Shown: positions 36,672 through 45,997, numbered from the stretch's first letter. The stretch: DNA of 64,000 bases from Fictibacillus nanhaiensis (GCF_023715445.1 NZ_JAMBOD010000001.1:1478718-1542717); one strand, 5' to 3'. Notes: generated by a model not told the origin, from the sequence alone. Numbers and translations are program-made.

Positions 36672-38297
36672 TTAAGTAGCCGGTGTCATATAATGATCTT
36701 TCAGCTGATCACGAAGGGTTCGTTTCAGGAACTTCCCAACCGAGGTTTTCGGAATCTCATCCATGAACACCACATCGTCAGGAATCCACCACTTCGCAAA
36801 CTGTGGCTTTAAATACTCGAGAATATCTTCTTTTGCGGTTTTGCCTTTCGCTTCTTCCTTCAACACGACACACGCGAGCGGACGCTCCTGCCATTCCGGA
36901 TGCGGAACCGCTATGACGGACGCTTCAAACACATCCGGATAAGCCATAATCGCATTTTCTAAATCTACCGACGAAATCCACTCCCCGCCACTCTTGATCA
37001 GGTCCTTCGTCCGGTCGACAATTTTCACGAAGCCTTCCTCATCCACTGTTACAACATCTCCGGTATGAAGCCAGCCATCGACGAACGTTCCTTCCGTCCT
37101 GTCGTCATTGTAATATTCATCTGCGATCCAGTTGGAACGCAACAGGAGTTCTCCCATCTCGTTCCCGTCCCATTTCACTTCACCGTTCGCACCAATAACC
37201 TTCATTTCAACTCCTTGTACAACATAGCCTTGTTTCGCTTGGTAATCTAGTTTTGTTTCTTCGTCCAAATCTTCCTGATAGGTTTTAAGCCGTGTTGAAA
37301 TGACAAGCGGACTCGTTTCCGTCATGCCATAAGCGTGCCTGAACGGAATGTTGTGTTTTTCCTGGAACGCTTTGATCATTCCTTTAGGGGCAGCCGAACC
37401 ACCGCAAAGGACTGCACGAAGAGTGGATGTTTCATAGCTCTTTTCATCCAGTTCACGAAGAAGACCCATCCAAATCGTTGGAACGCCCGCTGTCACCGTA
37501 ACTTTTTCCATTTCGATGAGTTCAGCTAAAAGTTTTGGTGTGAACTGCGGTCCAGGCATGACTTGCTTAGAGCCAAACCACGTTGCAGCATATGGAAGAC
37601 CCCATGCATTTACGTGGAACATCGGAACGACTGCCATACAAACATCGCTTTCCGAAACCGCTCCACCATCAGCCAGTCCAAGTGACATAGAATGCAGAAC
37701 CGTCGAACGATGCGTGTAGGTTACACCTTTTGGATTGCCAGTAGTCGCAGACGTATAGCACATTCCAACAGGGTCATTTTCATCCACATTTTGCGGGAAC
37801 TCATAAGCTGGGTCACCGGTTTCAAGAAGTTTTTCATAATGATAAAGAGGCTGAAGCGGTGACTTTGGCAGCTCATCTTCATCGGTCATCAATATAAAAG
37901 CTTTTACGTTCGGAATATGGTCTTTTATGGCTTCAACAAGAGGTAGAATGTCCTGATCGATCATTAAAATCTGGTCATCGGCATGATTGATAATGTATGC
38001 GATATGCTGAGGGGAAAGTCGGATATTAATCGTGTGAAGGACTGCCTCCACGCCCGGAATAGCAAAATACGCTTCTAAGTGGCGATGGTGATTCCACGCG
38101 AGAGTTCCAATCCGCTCCCCTTTTTGGACACCAAGACGCTTAAGCGCACTTGAAAGTCTGCGAGTCCGTTCACCGATCTCCCGGTAACTGAACTTACGAA
38201 TCCCCGACATCGTACGGCTCGTTACTTCTTTTTTAGCAAAATAACGCTCCGCATGTTCCAGCATACTAGTAACTCGAAATGGCACATTCATCATCAT
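36672..38297 (-). CDS. Long-chain fatty-acid--CoA ligase
   Basis: 541 residues of the ANL adenylating superfamily. P-loop CYTSATTGNPKGVTYTHRS (TSGTTG with Ala in place of Gly), YGMTETSPL (A5), GWLHTGDVV (A7) and DRTKDLIKSGGEWIS (A8) plus the C-terminal catalytic Lys in KTSVGKFLKR. It activates fatty acids as acyl-CoA for beta-oxidation or lipid synthesis. GGAGGAGAAGCAGTT precedes three adjacent ATGs. No beta-oxidation genes are adjacent. Confidence 0.9.
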   Translation of the reverse strand: MMMNVPFRVTSMLEHAERYFAKKEVTSRTMSGIRKFSYREIGERTRRLSSALKRLGVQKGERIGTLAWNHHRHLEAYFAIPGVEAVLHTINIRLSPQHIAYIINHADDQILMIDQDILPLVEAIKDHIPNVKAFILMTDEDELPKSPLQPLYHYEKLLETGDPAYEFPQNVDENDPVGMCYTSATTGNPKGVTYTHRSTVLHSMSLGLADGGAVSESDVCMAVVPMFHVNAWGLPYAATWFGSKQVMPGPQFTPKLLAELIEMEKVTVTAGVPTIWMGLLRELDEKSYETSTLRAVLCGGSAAPKGMIKAFQEKHNIPFRHAYGMTETSPLVISTRLKTYQEDLDEETKLDYQAKQGYVVQGVEMKVIGANGEVKWDGNEMGELLLRSNWIADEYYNDDRTEGTFVDGWLHTGDVVTVDEEGFVKIVDRTKDLIKSGGEWISSVDLENAIMAYPDVFEASVIAVPHPEWQERPLACVVLKEEAKGKTAKEDILEYLKPQFAKWWIPDDVVFMDEIPKTSVGKFLKRTLRDQLKDHYMTPAT

Positions 38298-38518
38298 AAC
38301 TGCTTCTCCTCCTTTAATATAAACAAAATCACTGTTGTAAGCGCTCCCAATAATGATTAGTTCACCTTACCTAAGAGGAAATCCTGCCTCTAAAACACAT
38401 TTATTGCAGGGGTTTTATGGGTTATACAACAAAGAGTTTTTTTCAGGAAAAATATTTTGAAAATCTGTGAGATTTTTACGTTAAACTATAAAAAAGGGCA
38501 TAAAAAGGAGTGACAATT

Positions 38519-40381
38519 ATGCCAGATTGGTCGTATCATACGTTTTTCAAACCCGTGCTGTTTCGGATAAAACCGGAAACTAGCCGTGATTTTACGCTGC
38601 AGCTTATGAACACATTAGCAAGACTTCCGCTAGGCGATAAAATCATTAACTTCTTTGGTCATATGCAGCCGCCTTCAGAATTAGAGCGTGAGATTGCCGG
38701 GATCAGGTTTCCTTCTCCTGTCGGTATAAGCGGTGCATTGGATTCTAACTTAAAAGGGACAACTGCTTACTCTCATCTTGGATTTGGTTTTATAGAAGTC
38801 GGGCCAATCTCATTAGAACCTTGTACTATGACGCAGCCTACCGCACGCAATCCAGTTGAAGAAACATTGTGGTATGAACATCTTTATTCAAATATGGGGT
38901 TAGATGAAGCACAGTTAAAACTTCAAAAGGTAAAGAAGTCGGTTCCGATTGGTATAGGGATCAAGGGAACTTATGATGAGTTAACACAACTGGCAGAGAT
39001 GCTCGATAAGCTTGCCGATTATTTTATTGTGAGTCTTGATGCTGCTGATCATATTGAGAAAATAAGAAAGATCACGGGGAAGCCCATTTTCTTGGAAGTA
39101 ACTCATAGTACTATGGCAGAATTTGATGTAAATGAATATAACCACCTGGATTTTGATGGATTTTTGATTCGAGAAGGTATTCAAAAGGACGAAGGATGGG
39201 AACTTGGAAAATCTGAAATTCCTTATCTAAAAAATGGCATTCAGCAGCTTTTACCTTTTGAAAAACCAATTATCGCTTCAGGCGGTGTCCATGATCCAAA
39301 TGATGCCATGGAACTTTTTCGAGGTGGGGCGTCTCTTGTTCAGCTACATAGCGGTTTCGTCTTTTCTGGTCCAGGTCTTCCGAAAAGGATCAACGAACGG
39401 TATGTATATGAAAATGATGAGAAAACACTGGAGAAAACATATGGATGGGTTTCATTATTTTTAATGGGGATGGGTGTGTTTATTGCTGGAATCATTGCTT
39501 TGATCATCGGCCTGACCCACGTACTTTTACCATATGATGAGGCTTTTTTAGGAATAAAAAGCGAGGAAATTATCGCTTATAATCACGAATTATTTCATTT
39601 CATGTCACATGACCGGATTTGTCTAGCCGGCGTCATGATCTCGGCTGGTTTTATGTTTATGCAGCTTTCTTATCATGGCATACGAAAAGGCGAACATTGG
39701 GCAAGAAAGGCTTTCGTTATCGCGGCTTCCATTGGTTTCCTAAATCTTTTTTACTTTGTGGGCTTTGGCTATTTCGATAAGCTTCACTTTATCTATTACG
39801 CCATTATCCTTCCATTTTTTATTTATGGACTATATAAAACAAGAAACATGCCAATCGGCAGTAAAGGTATAAATTTATACAACAGTACCTCTTGGAAGAA
39901 GAGCCAGCTTGGGCAAAGCATGTTTATTATTTCCGGAATATGCCTGCTTTCTGCTGGAATTGTTATTTCGATCATCGGCATGAATGGCGTTTTTGTACCC
40001 GAAGATCTATCATTCTTTTCACTGACCCCTGAGCAGATTTCAGCATTTAACGAGAGGCTGATTCCATTGATCGCTCATGACCGGGCTGGTTTTGGCGGAG
40101 CATTGATTTCAGAAGGGTTTCTTCTTTTGCTGATTGCATTATGGGGTTACCGAGAAGGAGTAAAATGGATCTGGTGGACACTGGCGATTGGAGGATTGCC
40201 AGGATTCCTGACAGGAGTCGGTACCCATTTTATGATCGGTTACGACAATCATTTCCACCTCTCACCTGCGTATCTGTTGTTTGTCTTTTATCTTGTCGGT
40301 TTGGTTTATTCATATCCTTACTTATGCGGAAGTAAGAAACAATCTATGTCATTAACTTCTTATGAAGCAAAAAAAGTGTAG
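38519..40381 (+). CDS. Dihydroorotate-dehydrogenase-like barrel fused to a duplicated membrane domain
   Basis: 620 residues from ATG 38519 (AAGGAGTGACAATT upstream). Residues about 1-300 resemble class 2 DHODH: FRIKPETSRDFTLQLMNTLA, GFGFIEVGPIS, IIASGGVHDPNDAMELFRGG and LVQLHSGFVFSGPGLPKR (FMN phosphate site). The segment that in the family holds the catalytic Ser (N-x-S-S-P-N-T) is here YFIVSLDAADHIEK, so orotate chemistry is doubtful. Residues about 310-605 contain two homologous four-helix membrane repeats, each with an N-x-x-L...HDR motif (SHDRICLAGVMIS, AHDRAGFGGALIS). Function unknown; probably a membrane-bound flavoprotein. Confidence 0.75.
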   Translation: MPDWSYHTFFKPVLFRIKPETSRDFTLQLMNTLARLPLGDKIINFFGHMQPPSELEREIAGIRFPSPVGISGALDSNLKGTTAYSHLGFGFIEVGPISLEPCTMTQPTARNPVEETLWYEHLYSNMGLDEAQLKLQKVKKSVPIGIGIKGTYDELTQLAEMLDKLADYFIVSLDAADHIEKIRKITGKPIFLEVTHSTMAEFDVNEYNHLDFDGFLIREGIQKDEGWELGKSEIPYLKNGIQQLLPFEKPIIASGGVHDPNDAMELFRGGASLVQLHSGFVFSGPGLPKRINERYVYENDEKTLEKTYGWVSLFLMGMGVFIAGIIALIIGLTHVLLPYDEAFLGIKSEEIIAYNHELFHFMSHDRICLAGVMISAGFMFMQLSYHGIRKGEHWARKAFVIAASIGFLNLFYFVGFGYFDKLHFIYYAIILPFFIYGLYKTRNMPIGSKGINLYNSTSWKKSQLGQSMFIISGICLLSAGIVISIIGMNGVFVPEDLSFFSLTPEQISAFNERLIPLIAHDRAGFGGALISEGFLLLLIALWGYREGVKWIWWTLAIGGLPGFLTGVGTHFMIGYDNHFHLSPAYLLFVFYLVGLVYSYPYLCGSKKQSMSLTSYEAKKV

Positions 40382-40411
40382 ACGCGTTTGCATCTGCACT
40401 TTTTTATTTTT
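40374..40411 (+). terminator. Terminator after the DHODH-like fusion gene
   Basis: AGTGTAGACGC / GCATCTGCACT stem (two mismatches) with a six-T run. Confidence 0.75.
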
Positions 40412-40892
40412 ACTTTACTTGGGTTTGTTTTTGTAGATTGATAGCTTTTCGGATCGCGAGGATTGCGCCCATATGCATTCCTTCATGATAAAATGTTCGC
40501 GGCAGAACTTCCGCAAACGTACTCATTCCAAGTTCAGTCGGTTCATCAAGCTCCTGATCGAGCCGGTGACCGAACTCCTGCTTAATAAACTGCACCTGCT
40601 CCATCAAACGGTTGCGCAGTTCTTCAAGCGTTGGTGGAGTTTGCTGCCAATTCTCCGGCTTTGTTCCATATCCGAACAGCTCACGATAATGACGCGGCGC
40701 AGGGTTATCCTCGCGTGTTTTATGATATAGCCAGTCATACTGATCCAAATAAATGTGACCCAGATTCCAACGGATGTTGTTATTAAAACCTTCTGGAACA
40801 AAATCCGCTTCCTCTTCCGTCAAACCTTCCACCGCGCTCAATGTATTATGACGAAAAGACGCAAGTTGTTTTAAAAGAATCTCATTTCTCAT
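40410..40892 (-). CDS. DinB-family protein
   Basis: 160 residues. The three metal-binding His of the DinB/YfiT four-helix bundle can be placed: WNLGHIYLDQYDW, then FYHEGMHMGAIL near the C-terminus. A likely thiol transferase or thiol-dependent detoxification enzyme, possibly using bacillithiol as BstA does; substrate unknown. GGAGGCTTATGTC before the ATG. Its 3' end meets the terminator of the convergent gene. Confidence 0.85.
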   Translation of the reverse strand: MRNEILLKQLASFRHNTLSAVEGLTEEEADFVPEGFNNNIRWNLGHIYLDQYDWLYHKTREDNPAPRHYRELFGYGTKPENWQQTPPTLEELRNRLMEQVQFIKQEFGHRLDQELDEPTELGMSTFAEVLPRTFYHEGMHMGAILAIRKAINLQKQTQVK

Positions 40893-41030
40893 GACATAAG
40901 CCTCCTAAACAGTGTTTTGCTATACATTTTCGCTTGAAAAGTTGTTAAATCCTGTTGATTTGTTAAAAATTGTCCAAATACTGGCCATTATTAGGTGTGA
41001 AAGAGTCATTATAGATTACCCGAGTTCCAA

Positions 41031-41110
41031 AAATCCCACGTTATTTCAGAAAATCCCACAATAAATGAAAAAATCCCACGTTAATTCAGATATATCGAAT
41101 TTTCGACAAA
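41031..41110 (-). repeat. Inverted copy of the AACGTGGGATT array, exact 20-bp period
   Basis: On the plus strand AAATCCCACG/A begins at 41031, 41051 and 41071, i.e. three units of AACGTGGGATT on the minus strand. The flank on its upstream side (TCGAATTTTCGAC at 41096-41108) corresponds to the leader of the array at 25090-25193. Confidence 0.8.
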
Positions 41111-41139
41111 ATCAAAATGCTTGACGCCAATTACTCCAT

Positions 41140-41172
41140 AAAAAAAGCACGCACTCATGCAGAGCGTGCTTT
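41140..41172 (-). terminator. Terminator of hpf
   Basis: Minus-strand AAAGCACGC / GCGTGCTTT stem, 11-nt loop, then seven Ts. Confidence 0.9.
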
Positions 41173-41188
41173 CATAAATTTTGTTAAG

Positions 41189-41743
41189 TTACATATCTCC
41201 TGCAATCAGTCCATATTTGCCGTCTTTACGTCTGTACACGACGTTCATCTCACCAGTTTCGGCATTGTTATAAACGAAGAAGTTATGGCCGAGTAAGCCC
41301 ATTTGAAGAATCGCTTCCTCAGTGTCCATCGGTTTAAAGTCAAAACGCTTTTCACGGACAATTTCGAAGTCATCTTCTTCCTCTAGCAGAGCAGTGGATA
41401 CTCCTTCTGTCCCATTAGTAAACATGTGCTTTGTGCCTTCAGCATTTCTAAATTTACGGTTTACTTTTGTTTTGTGTTTTCGAATTTGACGCTCTAATTT
41501 TTCTACCACCAGATCAATCGCAGCGTATAAATCCAAATGACGTTCCTCTGCACGAAGCAAGAGTCCTTTCATCGGTATTGTAACCTCAATGGATTGTTCA
41601 TTGTTATACACTTTCAAATTGACATGCACTTCAGAGTTCGGAGTTTCGTTAAAATATTTTGTGAGTTTTGTCACCTTTTTTTCCACGTAAGCTCTAATAG
41701 CTTCGGTCACCTCGATGTTTTCTCCACGAATGTTAAAATGCAT
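41189..41743 (-). CDS. hpf: Long-form ribosome hibernation promoting factor
   Basis: 184 residues: the S30AE/HPF N-terminal domain at 1-100 (FNIRGENIEVTEAIRAYVEK, KLTKYFNETPNSEVHVNLKV) and the C-terminal dimerisation domain at about 125-184 (EIVREKRFDFKPMDTEEAIL, YRRKDGKYGLIAG). It dimerises 70S ribosomes to 100S particles in stationary phase. GAAAGGAGGAG before the ATG. A sigma-B-type promoter lies upstream. In B. subtilis hpf is next to secA; here it lies about 6 kb away. Confidence 0.96.
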   Translation of the reverse strand: MHFNIRGENIEVTEAIRAYVEKKVTKLTKYFNETPNSEVHVNLKVYNNEQSIEVTIPMKGLLLRAEERHLDLYAAIDLVVEKLERQIRKHKTKVNRKFRNAEGTKHMFTNGTEGVSTALLEEEDDFEIVREKRFDFKPMDTEEAILQMGLLGHNFFVYNNAETGEMNVVYRRKDGKYGLIAGDM

Positions 41744-41783
41744 AACTTAACTCCTCCTTTCGGTGATGTATATATATTTCGAT

Positions 41784-41809
41784 ATACCCTAAAAGAATTC
41801 CTTTGTAAC
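41784..41809 (-). promoter_or_regulatory. Sigma-B-type promoter of hpf
   Basis: On the minus strand GTTACA (41804-41809), 14 nt, GGGTAT (41784-41789): a good match to the sigma-B consensus GTTTAA-N12-15-GGGTAT. The general-stress control of hpf (yvyD) in B. subtilis supports it. Confidence 0.7.
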
Positions 41810-41935
41810 CTTTAAAATATATTGACAATTTATTTACATTCTCGACATCTTCTTAATATAACTTAATTGTAGAAAATAGGAAGTCACTTTATAGTGGAAT
41901 TAACCATAAGCAAATGTTTAAGGAGCCGAACAATT

Positions 41936-42394
41936 ATGAAGATAGAAGAGTGGAAAAGAGATGACGGATTCACGATTAGTACAGATAAAGAAAAGCTCGA
42001 TCTCGAGGTGATTTATCGCTTTCTAGCCAATACCTATTGGGCAAAAGGATTATCTAAAAAAGTGCTGCTTACATCCATTCAGCACACCCCTCTTTGCTAC
42101 GGGATCTATAAAGATTCTAAGCAAGTCGGGTTTGCCCGCGTGATTACGGATTTTACCCGATTCGCCTGGCTGAGCGATGTTTTTGTTTTACCGGAATATC
42201 GAGGAAAAGGATTAAGCAAATGGCTGATGGAGGTTATCACCGCGGATCCCCATTTAGAAGGAACGTCTTTTCAGCTTGCTACAAAAGATGCTCACGGTCT
42301 TTACAAGCAGTTTGGTTTTCAAGAACTGAGGTCGCCAGAAAGTAGGCTTGAGCGCCCGATCAATCCCGAGATCATTGAGAAAAATCATTTGTAA
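41936..42394 (+). CDS. GNAT N-acetyltransferase
   Basis: 152 residues from ATG 41936, with AAGGAGCC upstream; an earlier in-frame start has no ribosome site. The acetyl-CoA loop is FVLPEYRGKGLSKWLM and the C-terminal motif is LYKQFGFQEL. An N-terminal stretch WAKGLSKKVLLTSIQHTPLC is typical of the small GNAT group related to YjdJ/PaiA. Substrate unknown. Confidence 0.82.
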   Translation: MKIEEWKRDDGFTISTDKEKLDLEVIYRFLANTYWAKGLSKKVLLTSIQHTPLCYGIYKDSKQVGFARVITDFTRFAWLSDVFVLPEYRGKGLSKWLMEVITADPHLEGTSFQLATKDAHGLYKQFGFQELRSPESRLERPINPEIIEKNHL

Positions 42395-42399
42395 ACAAA

Positions 42400-42428
42400 T
42401 AAAAACCCGCTCAGTAACCTGAGCGGGA
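42400..42428 (-). terminator. Terminator of the second cold-shock gene
   Basis: CCCGCTCAG / CTGAGCGGG stem with a four-base loop; five Ts follow on the minus strand. Confidence 0.85.
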
Positions 42429-42456
42429 TCTCAATTATGGTCATAAATGCTTTGAA

Positions 42457-42654
42457 TTATAGTTTAGTTACGTTAGCCGCTTGAGGCCCACGTGCGCCAT
42501 CTACAATATCAAACTCGACTTGCTGACCTTCGTCAAGGCTTTTGAATCCGTCAGTGTTGATTGCGGAGAAATGTACGAACACATCGTCCCCGTCTTCGCG
42601 CTCGATAAATCCAAAACCTTTTTCTGCGTTAAACCATTTTACTTTTCCTAACAT
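42457..42654 (-). CDS. Cold-shock protein, CspA/CspB family
   Basis: 65 residues from ATG 42654 (GTGAAAGGC upstream). KGFGFIE and [11 protein letters not shown]-binding motifs intact; very similar to 36243-36443. The two paralogues sit on either side of the secA-hpf insertion, inverted relative to each other, which could have promoted rearrangement. Confidence 0.95.
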   Translation of the reverse strand: MLGKVKWFNAEKGFGFIEREDGDDVFVHFSAINTDGFKSLDEGQQVEFDIVDGARGPQAANVTKL

Positions 42655-42939
42655 GCCTTTCACAATCCCTTCATCATGCGAATCTTTGTATAGAAAATCT
42701 ATACACTTCATAGTATGACACATACCCAAAAAAGTTGTCAAAGGCTTAAGTTTAGCGAATTATAAGAAGTTTTGTCGAAAAATATTGATTGCTGTTTGCG
42801 AATAAATATACATAATATGCACAAAATATCCGGTTGTTCCTTTTACTGTTTTTTACACTTCTATTTCAGGCTTGACCACATATAATGCAATATACAAACT
42901 CAGACAAGTTAAACAAGTGTTTAAAGGAGGCAATGGACG

Positions 42940-43212
42940 TTGCTGAACATGATTGAAAAAGTCGTCCTAAGCATGGCCGCAATCCGCATTCTATCCGGAA
43001 CTCTCGAAATTACCGCAGCGCTATTCATGCTGCATTACAATACCGTCGAACGCGCACTCGTCATCAATTCCCTGCTTTCCATTGTCGGACCCATCATCTT
43101 TTTCTCCACAATGACAATAGGAATCTATGGATTATCTACGAAACTATCATTCTCAAGCCTGTTGTGGATCATGCTGGGGATTATTTGTATTGTTTATGGG
43201 ATTAAGAGGTGA
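42940..43212 (+). CDS. YqhV-like (DUF2619) small membrane protein
   Basis: 90 residues with three hydrophobic helices (VVLSMAAIRILSGTLEITAA, VINSLLSIVGPIIFFSTMTI, LLWIMLGIICIVYGIK). The motif S-x-A-x-x-R-I-x-S-G-T-x-E is characteristic of YqhV, a sporulation-associated membrane protein family of unknown role. TTG start at 42940 after AAAGGAGG; ATG 42949 is an alternative. Confidence 0.75.
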   Translation: MLNMIEKVVLSMAAIRILSGTLEITAALFMLHYNTVERALVINSLLSIVGPIIFFSTMTIGIYGLSTKLSFSSLLWIMLGIICIVYGIKR

Positions 43213-43343
43213 ATTTTTCACAGAAAAATTCCACTATTGTAACTTACTTCTTTGTAGAGCCCATTGGAAGTGCCCACTACATGATAATCTCACGAAAATA
43301 AAAATATACTCGCAGATCGACAATGTTCGACATGTTCACCTAA

Positions 43344-43380
43344 TAAAAAACAAACCTTAGCCTACTTGAGCTAAGGTTTC
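43344..43380 (-). terminator. Terminator of the flaG-fliD-fliS-fliT operon
   Basis: Minus-strand AAACCTTAGC / GCTAAGGTTT stem, 8-nt loop, then GTTTTTT. Confidence 0.9.
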
Positions 43381-43381
43381 C

Positions 43382-43732
43382 TTAATTCTTCTTATCAAAA
43401 TACATCCCATCCGCCGAAAGCGTTTGATAAGGATTGGCATATTGAACGTTCTTTTCTTTCTTTTTCTTCATCATGGATAAATTATGCTTGATCTCTTCAA
43501 ACTGGCGCACCAGTAAGGGTTCGATCGTCTCGTTCATCTTTACGATCATCTGACCCATTCGCTGCTCTTCCTTTGAATACGCAGGAGGCAGTTTGTCCAT
43601 AATTACCTGACGCTGTTCAAGCAACTCATTCAACCGCTCAATGTAAGGTTCACGCTCCTCCTTGGGAAGCCCTCCACTTACATGGTCGAACATGTTTTTC
43701 GTAACTTCCAGCAAAATCTTAACCGCTGACAT
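43382..43732 (-). CDS. fliT: Flagellar chaperone FliT-like
   Basis: 116 residues from ATG 43732, which overlaps the fliS stop as TAATG. Entirely helical, starting MSAVKILLEVTKNMFDHVSG, with LNELLEQRQVIMDKLPPAYS typical of Bacillus FliT, the cytoplasmic chaperone of the filament cap FliD. Last gene of its operon. Confidence 0.85.
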   Translation of the reverse strand: MSAVKILLEVTKNMFDHVSGGLPKEEREPYIERLNELLEQRQVIMDKLPPAYSKEEQRMGQMIVKMNETIEPLLVRQFEEIKHNLSMMKKKKEKNVQYANPYQTLSADGMYFDKKN

Positions 43733-44133
43733 TACACGCGTCCAGCCTCGCCGTGCTGCAAGCGGCGGTTGATCTGAATGACTTCTTTCCACGTATTGCG
43801 GAAATCCAGCACATAATCTTCTACCTCATCCAAAATCACAACATCACCTTGAATGTTCGCCTCGATCAGACGACGGTTGATGTAATCATACATCTGCATC
43901 ATAGACTTTGAAATTTCAAGATCCATGTTGAGCGTAACCATCAATTCCTGAATGATCTTCTGCGCTTTTAATAAATTTTTGTTCTTTTCTTCTGTATTTT
44001 TCATCTCGATCGCCGTACGCGCGAGACCGATAAATTTCAAACATCCGTTATAGAGCATAAGCGTCAATTCGCCGGGAGACGCTGTTTGGACTGAGTTGTT
44101 TTGATACGCCTTGTTCGCGTTAAGTATGGACAT
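43732..44133 (-). CDS. fliS: Flagellin chaperone FliS
   Basis: 133 residues: NKAYQNNSVQTASPGELTLM is the family hallmark. FliS binds the C-terminal helix of flagellin, prevents early assembly, and in Bacillus takes part in the FliW/CsrA feedback. Since the host flagellin here may have alternative C-terminal tails, FliS is the partner most directly affected. Confidence 0.95.
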   Translation of the reverse strand: MSILNANKAYQNNSVQTASPGELTLMLYNGCLKFIGLARTAIEMKNTEEKNKNLLKAQKIIQELMVTLNMDLEISKSMMQMYDYINRRLIEANIQGDVVILDEVEDYVLDFRNTWKEVIQINRRLQHGEAGRV

Positions 44134-44164
44134 GTAAAGGTAACACTCCTTTTTGATTTAAAGA

Positions 44165-45637
44165 TTACTGTCCGCCGCCAAACTGCTGCATTAAGTACAT
44201 CGATTGCTGGTTGGAACGCTGAATCGCTTTCTCCATGGCAGAGAACTGTCGCCAGTAGCGGTCTTCTACATCAGCCAGTCTTTGTTCAAAGGCAGATATA
44301 CGCTTATCAACATCTGTTAACTCACGGCCAAGTGTAAACTGAGCGTTTGTTCGAAGTGAATTTCCTGCTTTTAATTCAATCTTATCAACGGTGGTGTCGA
44401 TAGACTTACGAATTTTTTTTGCTATCCCTTCAACGGAATCAGTGCCTGTAAAAAGCTTCATCACGGCATCAGGATTATCAGCAAGTGCTTTACGCAACTT
44501 CTCCTCATCAAGCACAAGCTTTCCCTTGTCCAAATAATTTTTTGAAGTGGTAATGCCGATCTCTGAAAGCTGATCATATTCGGGGTATCCTGCATCAACC
44601 TTTGTATATAGATCTGAACGCATCGCATTAAGACCGCTTGATAGAATGGAATCACCGCGAAGCATCCCGCTCTTTGCTTTCTCATCCCACATTTCGGCTT
44701 CCTTTTCAGAAAGATCTTTACGTTGCTCGTTGGTAAGAGGAGGAAAGTCACGGTATTTCGTTTCAGCTGTCTTTTTATTAATCGCTTCAATCGTTTCGTT
44801 ATACTTATCCACGAATTTTTTTATCGTGTCAACTGTAGCGTTTGTGTCACTTGCAACAGTAATGTTTGCCGTTCCTTCTTGTTGAAGGGTGTATGTTACG
44901 CCCGAGATTGGGAATGTATTTGTAGCTCTTGTTGTTTTATAACCGTTGATCGTATATTCTGCAGTATCACCAATTGTTTTACCCGTAGTAGCAATTTCTC
45001 CACCTAATACGGCATTTGTAAAGCCTAAATCTTTCATGAAGGTTTCAGTATCTAAGTCATTCACTTTAAGTGCTGCCTGATCACCCGTGTCTTTTTTAGT
45101 GATTATAAATTTATTTTGTTGCTCATCATAAAAAGCAGTTACACCAAGGCCCGAAGTGTTGAAATTGGAGATGATCTTGTTCAGGCTATCTCCCTTTGCG
45201 ATGTCAAACGTTTGAGTAGTTTTAGTTAACCCATCACCGCTTGTTACTTCGAAAGAAAGTTTTACATCCTTAGGAGCCGTATAATCTTTCACGACTGTTC
45301 CTTCTGATACCCAAATCGCAGGTTTAGCCAATCTGGTTACATTTATCGAAGTCGTCGTATTCACTGCACTTCCATTAGCCGTTGCCGATACAACACCAGG
45401 GTTGGAACTGGTTACTGCTTTTTTTGAATAACTTCCTTGCAAGTTAATTCCCTCAAAGATCACCTTGTCTAAATCGCTTAACAGCTGGTTCATCGACCGG
45501 TAGTCATCACGCTGCCACTCTAACCTCGTTTTTTTCTGAGCTAATTTATCTAGTGGAATACGCTCTGCACGCATCAAATCTCCAACGAGCGTATCAATAT
45601 CCATTCCACTAGCTAATCCGCCAATTCTCATAACCAC
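44165..45637 (-). CDS. fliD: Flagellar filament cap protein FliD
   Basis: 490 residues. FliD_N domain at 1-110 (MRIGGLASGMDIDTLVGDLM), variable middle, FliD_C domain from about 240 ending with coiled helices (LADVEDRYWRQFSAMEKAIQ). Five copies cap the growing filament. The frame opens with GTG 45637; the ATG two codons later also fits the ribosome site. In the same unit as flaG, 15 nt downstream of it. Confidence 0.95.
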   Translation of the reverse strand: MVMRIGGLASGMDIDTLVGDLMRAERIPLDKLAQKKTRLEWQRDDYRSMNQLLSDLDKVIFEGINLQGSYSKKAVTSSNPGVVSATANGSAVNTTTSINVTRLAKPAIWVSEGTVVKDYTAPKDVKLSFEVTSGDGLTKTTQTFDIAKGDSLNKIISNFNTSGLGVTAFYDEQQNKFIITKKDTGDQAALKVNDLDTETFMKDLGFTNAVLGGEIATTGKTIGDTAEYTINGYKTTRATNTFPISGVTYTLQQEGTANITVASDTNATVDTIKKFVDKYNETIEAINKKTAETKYRDFPPLTNEQRKDLSEKEAEMWDEKAKSGMLRGDSILSSGLNAMRSDLYTKVDAGYPEYDQLSEIGITTSKNYLDKGKLVLDEEKLRKALADNPDAVMKLFTGTDSVEGIAKKIRKSIDTTVDKIELKAGNSLRTNAQFTLGRELTDVDKRISAFEQRLADVEDRYWRQFSAMEKAIQRSNQQSMYLMQQFGGGQ

Positions 45638-45652
45638 GGTTAATCACCGTCC

Positions 45653-45997
45653 CTAAATTTTTTTATCAACAAAGATACCCATAAAATCAATCATTTCTGC
45701 ATACATATCAAGGAACTTTTTATTTGGTATCTCTTTCACAACTTCTTGGGTTACTTCATCCACAATCAGCACATAGTAATCGTTCAGTTTTTCATGCAGA
45801 ACAAACTTTGATGAAGTATGTGCTGGCTTCAGCATATCGTTCATTGCTACAATAACTTTTTCCAACTTTTCTTTACTCGGCTTTACTTGTACTGAAGCTT
45901 CGGCTTGCGGAGTGTTTTCTTGTTGTTTTTGGCTAGTAAGCACAGGCTCAGATTTTTGAAAAACGGGAGAACTAATCTTTTGTAGTTCCACCTTCAT
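45653..45997 (-). CDS. flaG: FlaG-family protein (YvyC)
   Basis: 114 residues: a variable N-terminus and a C-terminal FlaG domain (LEKVIVAMNDMLKPAHTSSK, FVLHEKLNDYYVLIVDEVTQ, EVVKEIPNKKFLDMYAEM). Reported to affect filament length. First gene of flaG-fliDST; in B. subtilis it follows hag directly, but here about 5 kb of other DNA intervenes. Confidence 0.93.
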   Translation of the reverse strand: MKVELQKISSPVFQKSEPVLTSQKQQENTPQAEASVQVKPSKEKLEKVIVAMNDMLKPAHTSSKFVLHEKLNDYYVLIVDEVTQEVVKEIPNKKFLDMYAEMIDFMGIFVDKKI

